From assembly GCF_000321225.1 (NCBI RefSeq), contig NW_004451900.1:47139-111138 (forward strand): a stretch of DNA of 64,000 bases, written 5' to 3'. A program made the position numbers and the translations under genes. The first letter of the stretch is position 1; each line of letters starts with the position of its first letter. This document shows, one piece after another, positions 46,971 to 59,106 of the stretch. Under the pieces are notes generated by a model that had not been told where the DNA came from, did not search any database, and saw only the letters and a program-made list of their open reading frames with translations. This stretch comes from Odobenus rosmarus divergens. Taxonomy: Eukaryota > Chordata > Mammalia > Carnivora > Odobenidae.

Positions 46971-49900
46971 GCAGGGATGCTACTTGACTCTAAGTAGTAC
47001 CTTTTTTGACTTAAAGGTGCACCAGGATTTGCAGGATGCCTGAAAGGTGAGGTAGCAGAAAGATTTCATTTCTGGGGTCTCTGAATCCCTCTCAACCTTT
47101 TGAGGGAAGACCCTCACATGGAGGTAGGTCTAGTTACCAGGATCCACATGCTCACAAGTGGCCATGAGTGCTGGCCACATCGACACCAGCTGCAGGCCCA
47201 GGACTCTGCTGACTCTGCACAGATTACCAGCGACTTCATTAAGAAGCAACAGGGATTCCTTATTTGTGTAATGCCACTAACACAGTAAAACAAAATACAG
47301 TAGAACTTCTGGAATTTGGGTGAGGGGCTCACTGCAGGGCAGGCCAGGGTTGAGGTTAAGGGGAAAGGGAGGGATGGATTTGGAGACTGTGATCCGAGGG
47401 ACGGTGCAGGAGCTGTGGGCATTGAGACAAGCTCTCTCCTCTCTTGGCGACTCAGCGGGCCAGATGCCAGACAGAGCATGAAGAGGTGGGCCTGTGGCGC
47501 CTGCCAGGCTGACCCCAGGGATGCAGGTCAGGGACGCACAGCCTGGGCTCCAGCAGAGCAAAGACAGGTGGTTTGGGGCACCTGGGGAGGGGCAGCACCC
47601 ACCCAAATGTGAGCATTAGGAGGTGCTGGGCCAGACCTCACAGAAGGACCCGGATGTTCCTTGTCAATGCCAGGTACAGCCCCGGTACAGCCCAGAAACA
47701 GCCAGAGTGGGCAGGCTTGCAGGGTCACCCCTAGCCCTGCTGGTGGGGACAGGGGCTGAGGCCATTCACCACACAGCTGTGCTGGGCTCCTGCAGTTAGA
47801 GTCCCTCTGGCTGCAAACTGACTACAAAGTGGTATCATTCCCACAAACACAGATGTGACAGTGACTCAAACTCTGTGACAAAAGGCAGATAACTCTAGAA
47901 ATGATGGTTTCTGAAGCATCAAACCAAATTTAAAATACTTCTCGATTGCTTGTCAAAGTGAAGTCTACACAAGAACGATGCGAGCTCTGTGTTCAACCCA
48001 TCCACGTGTGACCAGATGAGCCCAGTTTGGCAACGCCAGCCGATTCAGGAGAGCAGAACATCAAATAAATTATTTTAGCACATTTTGTACAAGGCAGAGA
48101 CGGTCGTCTCATTTATAGGAAACCCCTCAGAATGTGTACACGGAGTCCCTCAAAGTCTGTTTGTTCCATGACTGGTCTGCATTTTATAACCTATTAAATT
48201 GCACACATTTTAAATATTTCTTGAAAAATTTTCTAAAATTACTAGCAACCTTAGCAATAGTCACTTAACATGACTACAACCTTTTGTAGAAGCATCTTCA
48301 ACTTCAAGGGATGATCAGCATGAGAATTATTTTATTTCCACACAGAACATGGCCTTTTTTAGGTACGGAGCCAAACGCTAAAGGTGAATTCAAGTAATTA
48401 AGGCAAAGTTTACAAATGTATTTTATAAGATGCTGTCAGATGGAACGTGCTCCTGGGAAGTCAGAGCTCTTAAGTCACAAGAATGGGAACATGTGGAGAA
48501 AAGCATTCATTTAACTCTAAAAGCTAAATAAAGATTATAATTTTTATAATTACAAAGATTTATAGTATGCAATATAAATCTTTCCTAATGGAATACATTT
48601 TCTGTTGCTCATCATTGCCTATATTTTTATTTAAAAAAAACATTAAGACTATTCTAGTGAGTGTCTGTGTTCATTGAGCCCAGGGGAGAAGCCTGTGTCA
48701 GGGAGGCCGTGGAAGCTTCCAGCGTGGGGCCCCAGGGTCGCCGTGCCCAAGCCTTTACACACTGGAATGCGTAGTATTTTTAGGAATGATGTTCACTGTA
48801 TTTCTCCTGTTTATTTCACGTTGGGCTATTTTGCTAATTTTGTGACATACGTGACTGGGTGGATTTCATCTATGATTTGAATTTACGTCATGGAGGGGCT
48901 CCCTGGGCAGGTGGGTGGGGTGGGCCCTGGTCTTGGGAGCCCCCAACCCACGCGGGCGCCCCTCAGGGGGCGGTTCACCCATTTCAGGCCACACGGTGTG
49001 AGGTCTGAGCTCTAGGTGCCCCAGAGGACCACCTCCAGGGGACCCCTACTTTGAGTTGTCTGGACTCTGGATACTGGTAGCTTGGAGACACCACTCCCCA
49101 AACATCATTTTTCCATGGAGTTTCAACAGACCACACGGCGCCCAGCGGCTTGCAGAAAAATCTGTGTTCACACAAACCTACCGACAGACAAAGCTAAAGC
49201 TACTCTTTCCAAGGTATTCCAGAGACGCCCCTATGTTTCGGGTCCACTGGGGCCCCCCCATGCTGACTCGGCCAGCCACCCATGTCCCTCAACAGAGGCG
49301 GCCGCTCCGGTGGGCAGGCTGTTTCCTAAGGCATCAGCTTTAGCTTTTCCAGGGTCTGAGATTCTGTGAATCCAAGTCCACAGCTGAGGTAGGAAGCTCT
49401 CCCAGCCATGCCTGGCGCACCAGTCCTGCCAGCGATGGAGGAGGCCTGGGAAGGGAGGGGTGGCCGGGGTGCCTGCACCCCCGGGCGGCAGGCCTGTAGG
49501 GGCCACTGCAGACACGCAGGGAGGTGTTTGGAGCTCACGGCCCTTGTGGGGGGCTGGCTGCAGTGGGCGTTGTGTCCCAGAGCTTTGTCTGCCCAGGAGC
49601 GGAGGGACAGAAGGTGGCCGTGGCCTGGACGGGCCAGTCTGGATACATCTGGGAGTGGGGTCAAGGGCTCCGGCTGGAGCGGATTTGGGCAGGAGGGAAC
49701 AGAAGGCACTGCACACCTGCAGCCTGAGAGAGGCCATCACTTGCTGCTGGGAGGAGGGCGAGGGCCACAGGGGCTCAGGCAGGTCAGGAGTCCCTGGCTG
49801 GAACCTGGAGCGCCGTTGCTGCAGATGAGGTGCAGAGATAAGGGGAGGCCCAAGGGCTAAGCCTGGGGACACACCATGCTGGGGTCCGCGGAGAGAGGAG

Positions 49901-50880
49901 AGCAGGTGCCGTAAGGACGGGATGGTCAGACAAGCCAGGTGAGGGCGCATGCGCGGCCTGGGCCAGTCCATGTCCTCGGCACTGCCCACTCCGTGTCGGA
50001 TGCATGCCACGGCCCTGTGGGCCCTATGTTCATAACACTCATGCACCAAAATGCCCCACCGCTCCACACTGCTGGGTATGGCGAGCAAACCATTTGCCAC
50101 GAGTGTCAGCGTGAGTTCCTAGACTCGTCCTGGATTGTGGGTTCCAGCTCACGTTCCTACCAGCCATGGGGGCCCTGGCTTCCTGCGTCTTCCCGGGCCC
50201 AGTGGCGAACCGTTGGTCGTCCGGCAGTGTTTAGATTTTATGCAGAATGGACATTTTTTATTTCTTTATTTTTGCTGGCATATTCACAGTGGTTAGAACT
50301 AAGAATGGCTTTTTCTTGCATCACGGCTGGGTTGAAGCAGGTTGCACACTCTTGAGGATGAATCAGAAGGAATGCTGGACACTGACAATAGCCTTCCCGA
50401 CTGGTGGGTTTGGGGAACCTTCCAAGGAGGAATGGGACAGGCATGAGGACATCAGGATCTGCCTGTGGGTGCCGTGAGCCCAGAGCCAGGGCTAGATGGG
50501 GAGGTGAGCACCGGGACATGAAGGAAGAAGCCCTGAGGTCAGCACAGGTCACGGGCTCGGGCGGGAGGGGCGCCAGTGGGGACAGAGCGAGGAAGAGCAC
50601 CTAACATGGGAAATCCTTTCAGGACCCACCGTCAGCAAGACCCTGATGGGCGTCTGGGCTCAGGGAGACCTAAGCAACCAGAAGGACTTCAAGCCCACTG
50701 CTGACCCTCCCTGGGGATGGGCTGTGAGCCCAAGACCATCCTGAGGCAGAGGGAATGCCACAGGCACTAAGATTTCTATCCCAGACCACTGAGACCCAGG
50801 AGAAACGCCAAGAGGCAGGCGTCTAAACACTTTGTTACTAGAACGCGGTCACAGAGAAACACTAACATATGGAAAACTCA
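46971..50880. other. Unique sequence, no gene supported
   Basis: AT-rich at 47.9-48.7 kb, GC-rich on either side. The long minus-strand frame 49231-50100 (289 aa) has no recognisable domain, low-complexity Pro/Arg/Ser composition, and sits in CpG-poor GC-rich DNA; it is treated as chance. Confidence 0.5.
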
Positions 50881-51221
50881 GCCAGCCCCTGCCCCTGCAG
50901 CCCTCCCCCTGCAGCCCTCCCCCCTGCAGCCCCTGCCCCTGCTGCCCCTCCCCCCACAGCCCTCCCCCTGTAGCCCCTGCCCCTGCAGCCCCTCCCCCCA
51001 CAGCCCTCCCCCTGTAGCCCCTGCCCCTGCAGCCCCTGTCTCTGCAGCCTTCCCCTTGCAGCCCCTCCCCCTCTAGCCCCTCCCCCTCTAGCCCCTCCCC
51101 CTGCAGCCCCTGTCCTTGTAGACCCTGTCCTTGCAGCCCCTCCCTCTGCAGCCTTCCCCCTGCAGCCCTCCCCCTGCAGCCCCTCCCCCTGCAGCCCCTC
51201 CCCCTGCAGCCCCTGTCTTGG
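50881..51221. repeat. CCCCTGCAGCC minisatellite
   Basis: About 340 bp of C-rich 12-15-bp units (gcccctcccctgcagcc and variants, with local ctgtagcc and cttgcagcc changes). Nearly all C on the + strand between CTGCAG cores. Gly/Arg-rich minus-strand frames over it are artefacts. Confidence 0.92.
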
Positions 51222-54200
51222 CTCCCCTGCAGGACTGGATGGTGTGGCCTCAGGGACCAGAACTCCTTCTGCTCACTCACAACCTGTTCCTTCAAGCTTC
51301 CTGCCTGGGGCTCCCCAGAACCAAGGGCCTGCTGTGGTGATGGCACACTGGCCAAGGCATGTGCGTCCTCACACCACAAACCCGATGGGCACCCACCCCT
51401 CCCACCCCTACCTCCACTGCTCCTGCATGTGGCCCGCCATCCAGTATCCGCCCCCACCGCCACCCAGCCAGGACCTTTCAGTCACTCCACTTTGTCCAGC
51501 TGGGTCCTCTCCCACCAGAGCCGTGCTCTCCGCTGTCCTCAGTCATCTGTACAGACCTCCCCCTCAGTGACGCCTGGCCGGCTCGTCCCACGAGCACCAT
51601 TGTCAGCTGGTGACCCCTGAACGGGGCTGCCCTAAGGTCAGGGCATATAGCGCTAGTGCAGCGAGCCAACCGCGGCTGGCAGGTGTCGACGCCTTTGCCC
51701 CCAAGGGCCGTGGGTGCATTGCAGGTGGGACTGTTGTGGAAGGAGCCTGCCGCACGGTAAACAGACGTGTGTTAATGTGTGCACACAGCCCTGTTAATAT
51801 GAAACTTGCATGACGGGTTAGCTCTGTCCCTGGCTGGGGTCTCTTGAGCCCCGAGGTACAGGTGACATGACTGGTGTCCCTCAGAACAGCAGGGCAGAAC
51901 AGCACCATTTTCTGGACACACCATATGGAGTGTGAGACTGTCCGCCTGCACGTGAGCAACAGTCCCCACTTCACCCCTGCGGGAGGCACTGCCATCAACG
52001 GCATCGCCGTAAGAAAAATGCATCCCACACGATGCCAACCGGTGCGCGACAGGGGGCACCCAGGATGATCAGGGTTCATTGCAAATAAAGAGTGCGTTTC
52101 CATGTGTTAAAGTCTCCCCAGACCTAGGAGAACACTGACTTGCAATAAATCCATCCTGGGAAAGATTGATGGTTGCACTGAGCATGTCGACCCCGCCCAG
52201 GGGTGCCAAACCTCCTGTCCTTCCAACAACCAACCCGCCCATGCCCGGTTGCTCCCGTCTGCTGGAGCACACAGCACTCCTTACAATAAATACCGGACTA
52301 TTTCGAAACAACATTTGGATTGTTAAATTTTTATTTGGAAGAAAAATACACAGAAAATTCTAGAGTAAACAAAGTGCACCGTTTTATTTTGGCTTGTGTG
52401 GTGAGCAGAAGATGCAGCGAAGAAACGCAGCACTTAGCTTGTACGCATTTGCTAGTTACCCCTGCGCGTGGGTGCTCAACGCTACATAAACTGGGGCACA
52501 CAGGAAAGTTCACTCCATGAGAGACTTACGGATGCAACCAAGTAACCAAGCGCTCTCGTGTTCTGTCTTCAGTGTGTTCGAATCTCAGAATGTGTGTGCA
52601 TGAGTGTGTGCACCTGTGTGTGCGTGGTGTGTGTGTGTGTGTGCATGATGTGCGTGTGCATGTATGGTGTGGAAGGGAGGATAGGAAGGAAGGTTTTTAT
52701 TTAACCACAAGGCACGTGTTTCAGACGTGTAGGAAGACGTGATTCCCGATGGCGGACGCGAGGCGCCTCCCAAGCCCAGATCTGGGCGTCTCTTCCTTTA
52801 CTGCATGTCCAGTTCGGGTCACATCGGTGCGGTTGAAGGGAATGGTTCATTTCAGACGTTTTCCGTCTCGACTGGACTCAGCATGGCAGTCAGTAGAAAT
52901 GTGCCGAGATCCGGTTTTCGGGTGAGTGGCCCCGAGGACACAGAGCTGCCTGGGTAGGAACGATTCCTCTGGGACCAGGTGCCTTGGCTGAGCCCCAGGA
53001 AGGGAGAGAATCGTGCCCCCACGCCTGTTATTAAAACAAAAGGCTCATTAGTGTCAGCATGTAACCGGGGGGCGTGGGGGCTGTTTAGAGCAAGCTGGGA
53101 ACTTCCCGCGGGGAAAGGGAGTCACCAGGTGTCCACAGACCCGGGAAGCACATCTGTCCCATTCCGACCAGGTGGAAAAGGCCGTTTGTGTCCTTAGCCC
53201 TCAGGGAATGACTGGGTCACACATTGGATTTATTCCCTTAACACCTAAAAATAAATCTGACAAAACACCAAATGGGAACATTTGGAAGTTTGTGTGGGTA
53301 AAATTTACATAATAAGTCACCAGAGAGAAATGAAGATTTTATAGCATCCATCTTGCTCATGGATATATTTATGCTTAACAGAGAAGATATTTTCCCTATA
53401 GAAGCAAGTTCCCTACAAAATTTTCAGCAAAATATCGGACTACTTCCTTACAATTACAGAACCTGATTTTTTAAATAAAATGCTTATTTTAGGGGCCTCC
53501 ATTTACCCCAACTTACAGAAATATTATTGATAGCAAAATAATTTTAAAATACTGTTATTAAATTGCAAATATCTCATCCTTAAAACCAAATCCTCCTCGT
53601 AACTTGTGGGTTCCTGTGGCAGACATGCGCACGGGGCCTTCACCGTCTGGCTGGGTCCACGGGCTGCGCACGCATCCTGACCCACAGGGACTGCTGAGGG
53701 AGTGCGTCTCCAGGTGTTTGTGCTGCAGTTTTTGGGCCTCATCTCTCGAGGGGACATGAACATTATGTGGAAAACATCTGGAAAGATGGACAACATGGAT
53801 ATATTGAATGCTTCCTATAAATAATAGATTATAAAATATCTGTTATTTTAAATAAAACATCTTGTGCTTACTTAAACTGAATGCAATATTAAACTGAAAT
53901 TGAATAGGAATTGTTGAAATTTAGAAAAATGTTTATATTCTCGAGTGCACTGGTGGCTAACGTACCCCTTTGCATCCACAGGCGTGACTTAACGGTGAGG
54001 CGGGAAGCTGGAGCACTGCCAAGCGGCAGATGGTCCCTTCTGCAGGACGACTGTCCTATCCTAGGGAACGACCTGCTGACGCGGGAACGCGGAGTCTCCA
54101 TAGAAAGCCACCGAACCAAGGACTTCACTCGGGAAGACTCTGGCCAGCTGGCATCATCCTCCCGACTTTCCCACGGGGGCAGGCCGCAGGTCGCCCAACA

Positions 54201-54429
54201 TGAAAACACCTGAAGCCCAGAGGGAGGCCACGTTCAGAGGACCGAGGACACGGCAGGCAGGGGCACGGTGCGGTCAGAACGCAGGGGACAAGGGGGCTGT
54301 GCTCCATACAGACCCGCTCAGAACCGTCTCAGGCCTAAAGCTGACATGCCACGCTCTCCGCCCTCCCGGGCTCCCAGAGCTCTGAGACTCAGAACTCTTC
54401 CACCAAAAAGCAGGATCCATGAAAGAAAA
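51222..54429. other. Unique sequence with a GT-rich repeat
   Basis: No gene or dated transposon supported. Holds the (GT)n tract at 52.59 kb. Composition changes from GC-rich (51.2-53.2 kb) to AT-rich (53.2-53.9 kb). Confidence 0.5.
52591..52670. repeat. Imperfect GT microsatellite
   Basis: TG-rich tract with a pure core of about nine GT units (52626-52642) interrupted by gcatga and gcgtg steps. Confidence 0.9.
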
Positions 54430-54870
54430 TATCAACAAACTGGATTTGAATGAAATTTAAAATGTTCACTCTAGAAAAGACACTGTGAAGGGAAGAAGAG
54501 GGCAGATTGTGGGGCAGGAGAACGACTTTGCAGATCACAGTCCTACAAAGGGTTCTCATCAAATAAATGACAAATTCTCAAAACTGAACACTAAGAGAAG
54601 AAAACCCACTTCAGAAAAGTGGAGGACAGAATATTGGAAGACACTTCACCAAAGAAGACAGGTGGGCGGCATCCTTGTCCGTAATAGGACGCCCACCATC
54701 ATTACAGAAATGCTGTCCCAACCCCAGTGAACCTCTGCTCCGTGTCTCACCACGTCATCTTAGCTCAGATACCAACGCCCATGCCCGGTGTCACCCGAGA
54801 GAAAGAACGCATGTTCACACCAAGGTCTGCACACGGGTGTTCACGTCACCTCTATCCACAGTCACCCCCG
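54430..54870 (+). mobile_element. Diverged L1 ORF2 fragment, sense
   Basis: Order of landmarks matches the L1 ORF2 C-terminal third in sense: gaatgaaatttaaaatgttc, agacactgtgaag, then gaagacacttcaccaaagaa and, further on, ggtctgcacacgggtgttca (compare acaaaaacctgcacacgaat). Decayed, with approximate edges. Confidence 0.6.
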
Positions 54871-55344
54871 ACCGGAGCCTCACGGGATACGTGCCCGGGT
54901 TAGGGACAGAGAGGGGCAGGGGGACGGAGCTGCCTGCCTCCCGACCGCACACACTGGCACGGGCTGTGTTCAGAGACTCATGGGAAGAGAGGAGTCACGT
55001 GTGCAGATTACACAAAAGTAGGAAAGCCCACATCAGTCAAAACCAAAATGTATTTTCTCCACAAAACAAAGGCCATATTCAGGAAAAGAATGCCCCAAAA
55101 TAAGGGAAACAAAAAAAATTTTCAGAAGAGGTTTAGACTTTAGAGTTAATGGGATCTACCTGGGAATGTAGAACTACATTCTACATTCATGTAGAACTAA
55201 AACTACAGAATTGAAAATACCGGAGGAAAAGGTGAGAACGCAGGAGTGAGGTGAAGGGGCCCATGCCTGACTCACTGGAAGCAGTCCCGGCAGCCACGCA
55301 GGAGGGGCAGCAACGCATGGTAAGTAACAGCAGGAAGACGGATA

Positions 55345-55407
55345 AGCCCCGGAACGCTCTAGCGGGAGAGCCAGAGTAAGACCTGGAACGTTCTAGCGGG
55401 AGAGCCG
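55345..55407. repeat. About 32-bp tandem duplication
   Basis: cggaacgctctagcgggaga is repeated 33 bases later as tggaacgttctagcgggaga, followed by gcc in both. Two copies only. Confidence 0.8.
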
Positions 55408-57596
55408 CATAAGGCAATGCAAACACATGGTCCATAGTGGTCCCCCAAAATAGGGCAGAATCTCAAAACAGCATGTTCGCAGAAGAAGAAAGAAAAACGC
55501 CTGCTATTATTTCAGTTATGCAGAGTTCAAAGTACTCCCCACCAAAAAATACTTAGGGATGCGTAAACTGAACACTTGCAAACGCAGCAAAGACGTGGTT
55601 ATCACAAAATTGGGAAAGCACCCCCGTCTGGCGGCAGACAGACCCCCGCCCAGGTCTCAGGGGTCTGGCTACATCCCATCTTGGGGTCTGGGCAAGGCAG
55701 ACACAGGTTTTCCTTTATGGTGTTTCTACAAAAATGTACATATATGGTTTGTGTGCTTCCCACAAACATGAAATCTCACAATAAAATTTCAACAATAAAG
55801 TGCGTTATCATGTCGTCCACAGGTTTTCTGTGTTGGGGCATCTGCCTTCCTCAACCGTGCAGACCCAGGTTCCCCAGAGTCACTCCTTCCAGTTCTGTCT
55901 AACTATTCTACCAGATTCTGTTTAAGAGAAGGATTAATCTTGCCAGTTTAAAAATGTGGGCCCTTAGTGTTTTGCCCTGAAGTGGGAGAGCTGACGGTGT
56001 GGGCAGAGGCGCGTCTACACCAGGGCATCCAGCGTCCCTTGGGGCCCCAGGTGGTGGCCTCCACAGCGGTGGGCTGAGCTCAGCCACCCTGTGTCTCCAG
56101 CCCCACCGTGGGGTCCAGAGCCCAACTTGGCTCTTCCTGCCTTGGGCAAAGATGGCCTTGCAGGGCCAGCCTCCTGTGGGGACAACCTGACAGAGCAGAG
56201 AGGACGCCCTGCAGTGTCCATTTGACAGACAGACGCCAGCCTGGCGGTGAGGGTGCTCAGGCCAGGTGTGGGCAGGTGGCCCTGGGAGCTGAGGTTGACA
56301 GGTGCAGCCACTTTGTGGGTTAGGGACAGCTGAGGGCACCTCAGGGAGCAACCTTGGCTGGTCCCTGACCCAGGCTTTCCAAGCAACCCCCAGAGCCTGT
56401 GCCCAGGAGAAAGAGTAGGCTGGAGGAGACTGACACCCACCGGGCATGCCCACGCCAAGGGTGGCAGAAACGGTCAGGTGTGGACGCTGCTTCCCCAGAC
56501 GGTCACCAGACCAACCCGAGCTGAAGCCACATTCGCTCACCCCTCAATCTACGGGCTTCTTAAATCCTTACAATAAAGGCATTCCTTTGGCCAGATTCTG
56601 AAGTCCCTTTGAGGGAAACACAGTCCTGAAAATGAGCACGGGGTGGGGCAGGGGGTACTGAGGAGAAACACCCCTTCCTGCTTGTGCACGAGCTCACTTT
56701 GGGGTCAGCCCTGAACCCCAGCCCAGTCCTGCACCATCAGAGGGTTAAGAGGTAGGCTGATAAATCACTGTTCTGTGAAATGAGTCACATCAATGTGGAT
56801 GGTCTGCACAGACCTCTGTCATCCAAGGAGGACACCAGCCCGAGGTCTGTTTATTTTAGAGTCTGAGCTAATAGTACCTACTGGGTTTGCCAGCTCACTC
56901 CCACCTTTCCTCCTGGGGCACCGGCCCAGACAGAGATGCCAGGCTCCTCATTGTCCTGCTTCCTCGGGGTAGGCACGGCACATCTGAGGCCACACACCAC
57001 CCCGAGAAGCGGACCCTCCTTGCAGACCCCAGCACCCGAGCGTGGGGTCTGCACAGACCAGGCATCCTATCCAGGAAGCCCAACGACTTCTCACAGAGGC
57101 CCCAGCAGCGTCACTGGCCCTGTCCTGCCCTTCCTCCATCCTCTGTGATTGTTTCCAGGCCCTGATACATAGCCCTAAAGTCTGACCTTAGTACAAGACA
57201 CTACGCTCTTCTAATAGTCAGGACTGTTCACACAGCGACAGCAGTAACCTGCAGGCGTCAGGGTGCTTGTGAGGCTCACCCCTGTGTCTCCCTGGCTGGC
57301 AGAGGCACCTGGCCCGCCGGGGCCGCATCCCTCAGGCTGAGGAGGGTGGAAGGTACGAAGCCCACCTCCAGCTCACTGGCACCTGTCTATCCCTGTCACG
57401 AGGCCACCTTCGGGGGAGCTGTCATGCGCCCAGTGTGTGGCAGGCGTCCCTGATGGGGACACCTGTGCCCATCGCAGAGCCGGGCCCCACCGGCACCGCC
57501 AATCACAGCGGCCTTCCACCAGCATCAGGTACCATGTTCCATCTTTCTCACCCCAGCATGATGTTTTGCAGAATGTTGGCATAAAAACAACACGCA

Positions 57597-57710
57597 TGGG
57601 GGCACCGGGGTGGCTCAGTCGCAGGAGCGTCTGACTCTTGATCTCAGCCCAGATCTCACGGCCGTGAGGTTGAGCCCAGCATTGGAGCCTACTTAAAAAA
57701 AAAAAAAAAA
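57597..57710 (+). mobile_element. Truncated Can-SINE, sense
   Basis: Head gggggcaccggggtggctca followed by a shortened body and a 16-A tail. About 115 bp, lacking the CT-rich and AATAAA tail portions of full-length copies. No clear target-site duplication. Confidence 0.9.
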
Positions 57711-58840
57711 CTAAGATTTACGCACACAGAGGGCCCATCGTCCGCATTTTTCCACAGACAACGGCAGGTCTATGATGAGGAGTACTTGCTGCCATAAACC
57801 CCTGGGACTAACAGAACTTCATGCTCACTCTCTTACCCTTGAAAGATTAATCTGACTTAATGACTGCATTTCTCTCCTAAATGACACTTTCATCAGAAAT
57901 GCAATTATTTAAGCAATAGCTATATATACCTATAGATTAAAATGTCATTTAGGTGATTTTATGTTCGTAAGTGTACTATAAGTATGAGAGGCTGATACAG
58001 ATCTCTTCCAAATGACACATGTCATTCATTCAGAATATGTTGAAGACTTAGATTCTCCTAAAGCAGAAGTAGTTTGAAATCCTTTTATCTGAAAACTATG
58101 AAATGCTACCTTTTGTCTTCTAGCAGAAGAATGAAAAAAGAGTATTTATGTTCTTTCATTTCTAGTAAATTTATCTTAAAAAGATATCTCATGCACAAGT
58201 GGATCGGACAAATTTGCTTCTTTAAGTAGAGAAATATGGGTTTATCAATGCGTTCTGTGAGGTCCAGTGAAATCAAGCCCTTCAGATGACACCCAGGATA
58301 GAGGGAGGCAGCAAACTTTATGAGTGACTTCAAGTAATTGCAGAAAGAGGTGGGGCCCTGAGCAGGTCCCCCACCTTGCCGCCTGCTGGACAGGTGAGGT
58401 CTGAGTGAGGCACAAACACCTCTTCTTATGCTTTGAAAATCATTGAGCTACGTGACAATTTCCAGGGCAAACAGCCCCGAGCCCAGACATGTGGGTTTGG
58501 TGCCACGGCCCCGTAGGCCGGCGCTCCTCCAGCAGCCCCAGAGGCCTGGCTCCCAGCCAGGAGCACTGCCGCTCTGTTCCAGCAGTTCTGGCCCCACCAA
58601 GTCTGAAAGGATCAGCTTGGTGGTTCTCCTTCTTTCCGAGGCAACCCCAGCAGACAGAAAGAAGGATGGCAGGCCTGGCTTTCTGCCCCCTCCATGTGTG
58701 GCCAGGGAGGCCCCACCACACACACAGGGACAGGTGACATCCCTGCAGCCGGAGGGGCAGTCAGACCAGACCCAGGTGACCAGGCTGAGCTGGCTGTTTG
58801 GGTCCTGCACCTCCCAGTGGCCAGGGGAAAGTGACCTGCA

Positions 58841-59106
58841 GGTGAGGTCACACGGTGTCAGTGGTGAGGTCACAGTGTCAGCGGGTGAGGTCACAGTGTC
58901 AGCAGGTGAGTTCACACGGTGTCAGTGGGTGAGGTCACACTGTCAGCGGGTGAGGTCACAGTGTCAGCAGGTGTGGTCACACAGTGTCCGCAGGTGTGGT
59001 CACACGGTGTCAGCAGGTGAGGTCACACGGTGTAAGTGGGTGAGGTCACAGTGTCAGCAGATGAGGTCACAGTGTCACCAGGTGAGTTCACACAGTGTCA
59101 GCAGCA
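58841..59106. repeat. GGTGAGGTCACAGTGTCAGC minisatellite
   Basis: About thirteen copies of a 20-22-bp unit, ggtgaggtcacagtgtcagc, with variants acacggtgtcag, gtgtggtcac and gtgagttcac. Every complete unit carries the half-palindromic GGTCAC(A/C). The 309-aa plus-strand frame 58443-59372 is mostly this repeat. Confidence 0.93.

Larger units (their letters stand above)
54871..58840. other. Unique sequence with small repeats
   Basis: No gene supported. Holds a 29-bp duplication (55.34 kb) and a truncated SINE (57.6 kb). Two short acceptor-like sites near 57757 and 58123 were considered for the missing last exon of the CNTNAP-like gene and not accepted. Confidence 0.5.

Noticed and set aside
49231..50100. 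289-codon minus-strand open frame.
   Set aside because: Low-complexity Pro/Arg/Ser composition, overlaps other equally long frames in GC-rich DNA, no domain, no splice or promoter context.
50247..50477. Plus-strand frame containing GEPSKEEWDRHED, resembling the -SKKEWLI end of some CASPR proteins.
   Set aside because: The frame runs on past the motif with unrelated residues, and there is no acceptor site in the correct phase; chance similarity.
55160..55200. Short inverted and direct repeats around gaatgtagaactacattc.
   Set aside because: Eight-base arms in AT-rich DNA; expected by chance at this scale.
57758..57797. Sequence after tttttccacag that reads ...YDEEYLLP-stop, superficially like a CASPR -EYFI tail.
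   Set aside because: The frame needs two leftover bases from the previous exon, but the transmembrane exon ends with one, and no alternative donor supplies the right phase.
58124..58134. Strong acceptor-like site (ttttgtcttctag) followed by cagaagaatga as a possible last exon of the CNTNAP-like gene.
   Set aside because: In the required phase it would add only Ser-Glu-Glu before TGA. The K-E-Y-like reading appears only in a frame that does not join 38021, and the site is 20 kb away with no supporting evidence.
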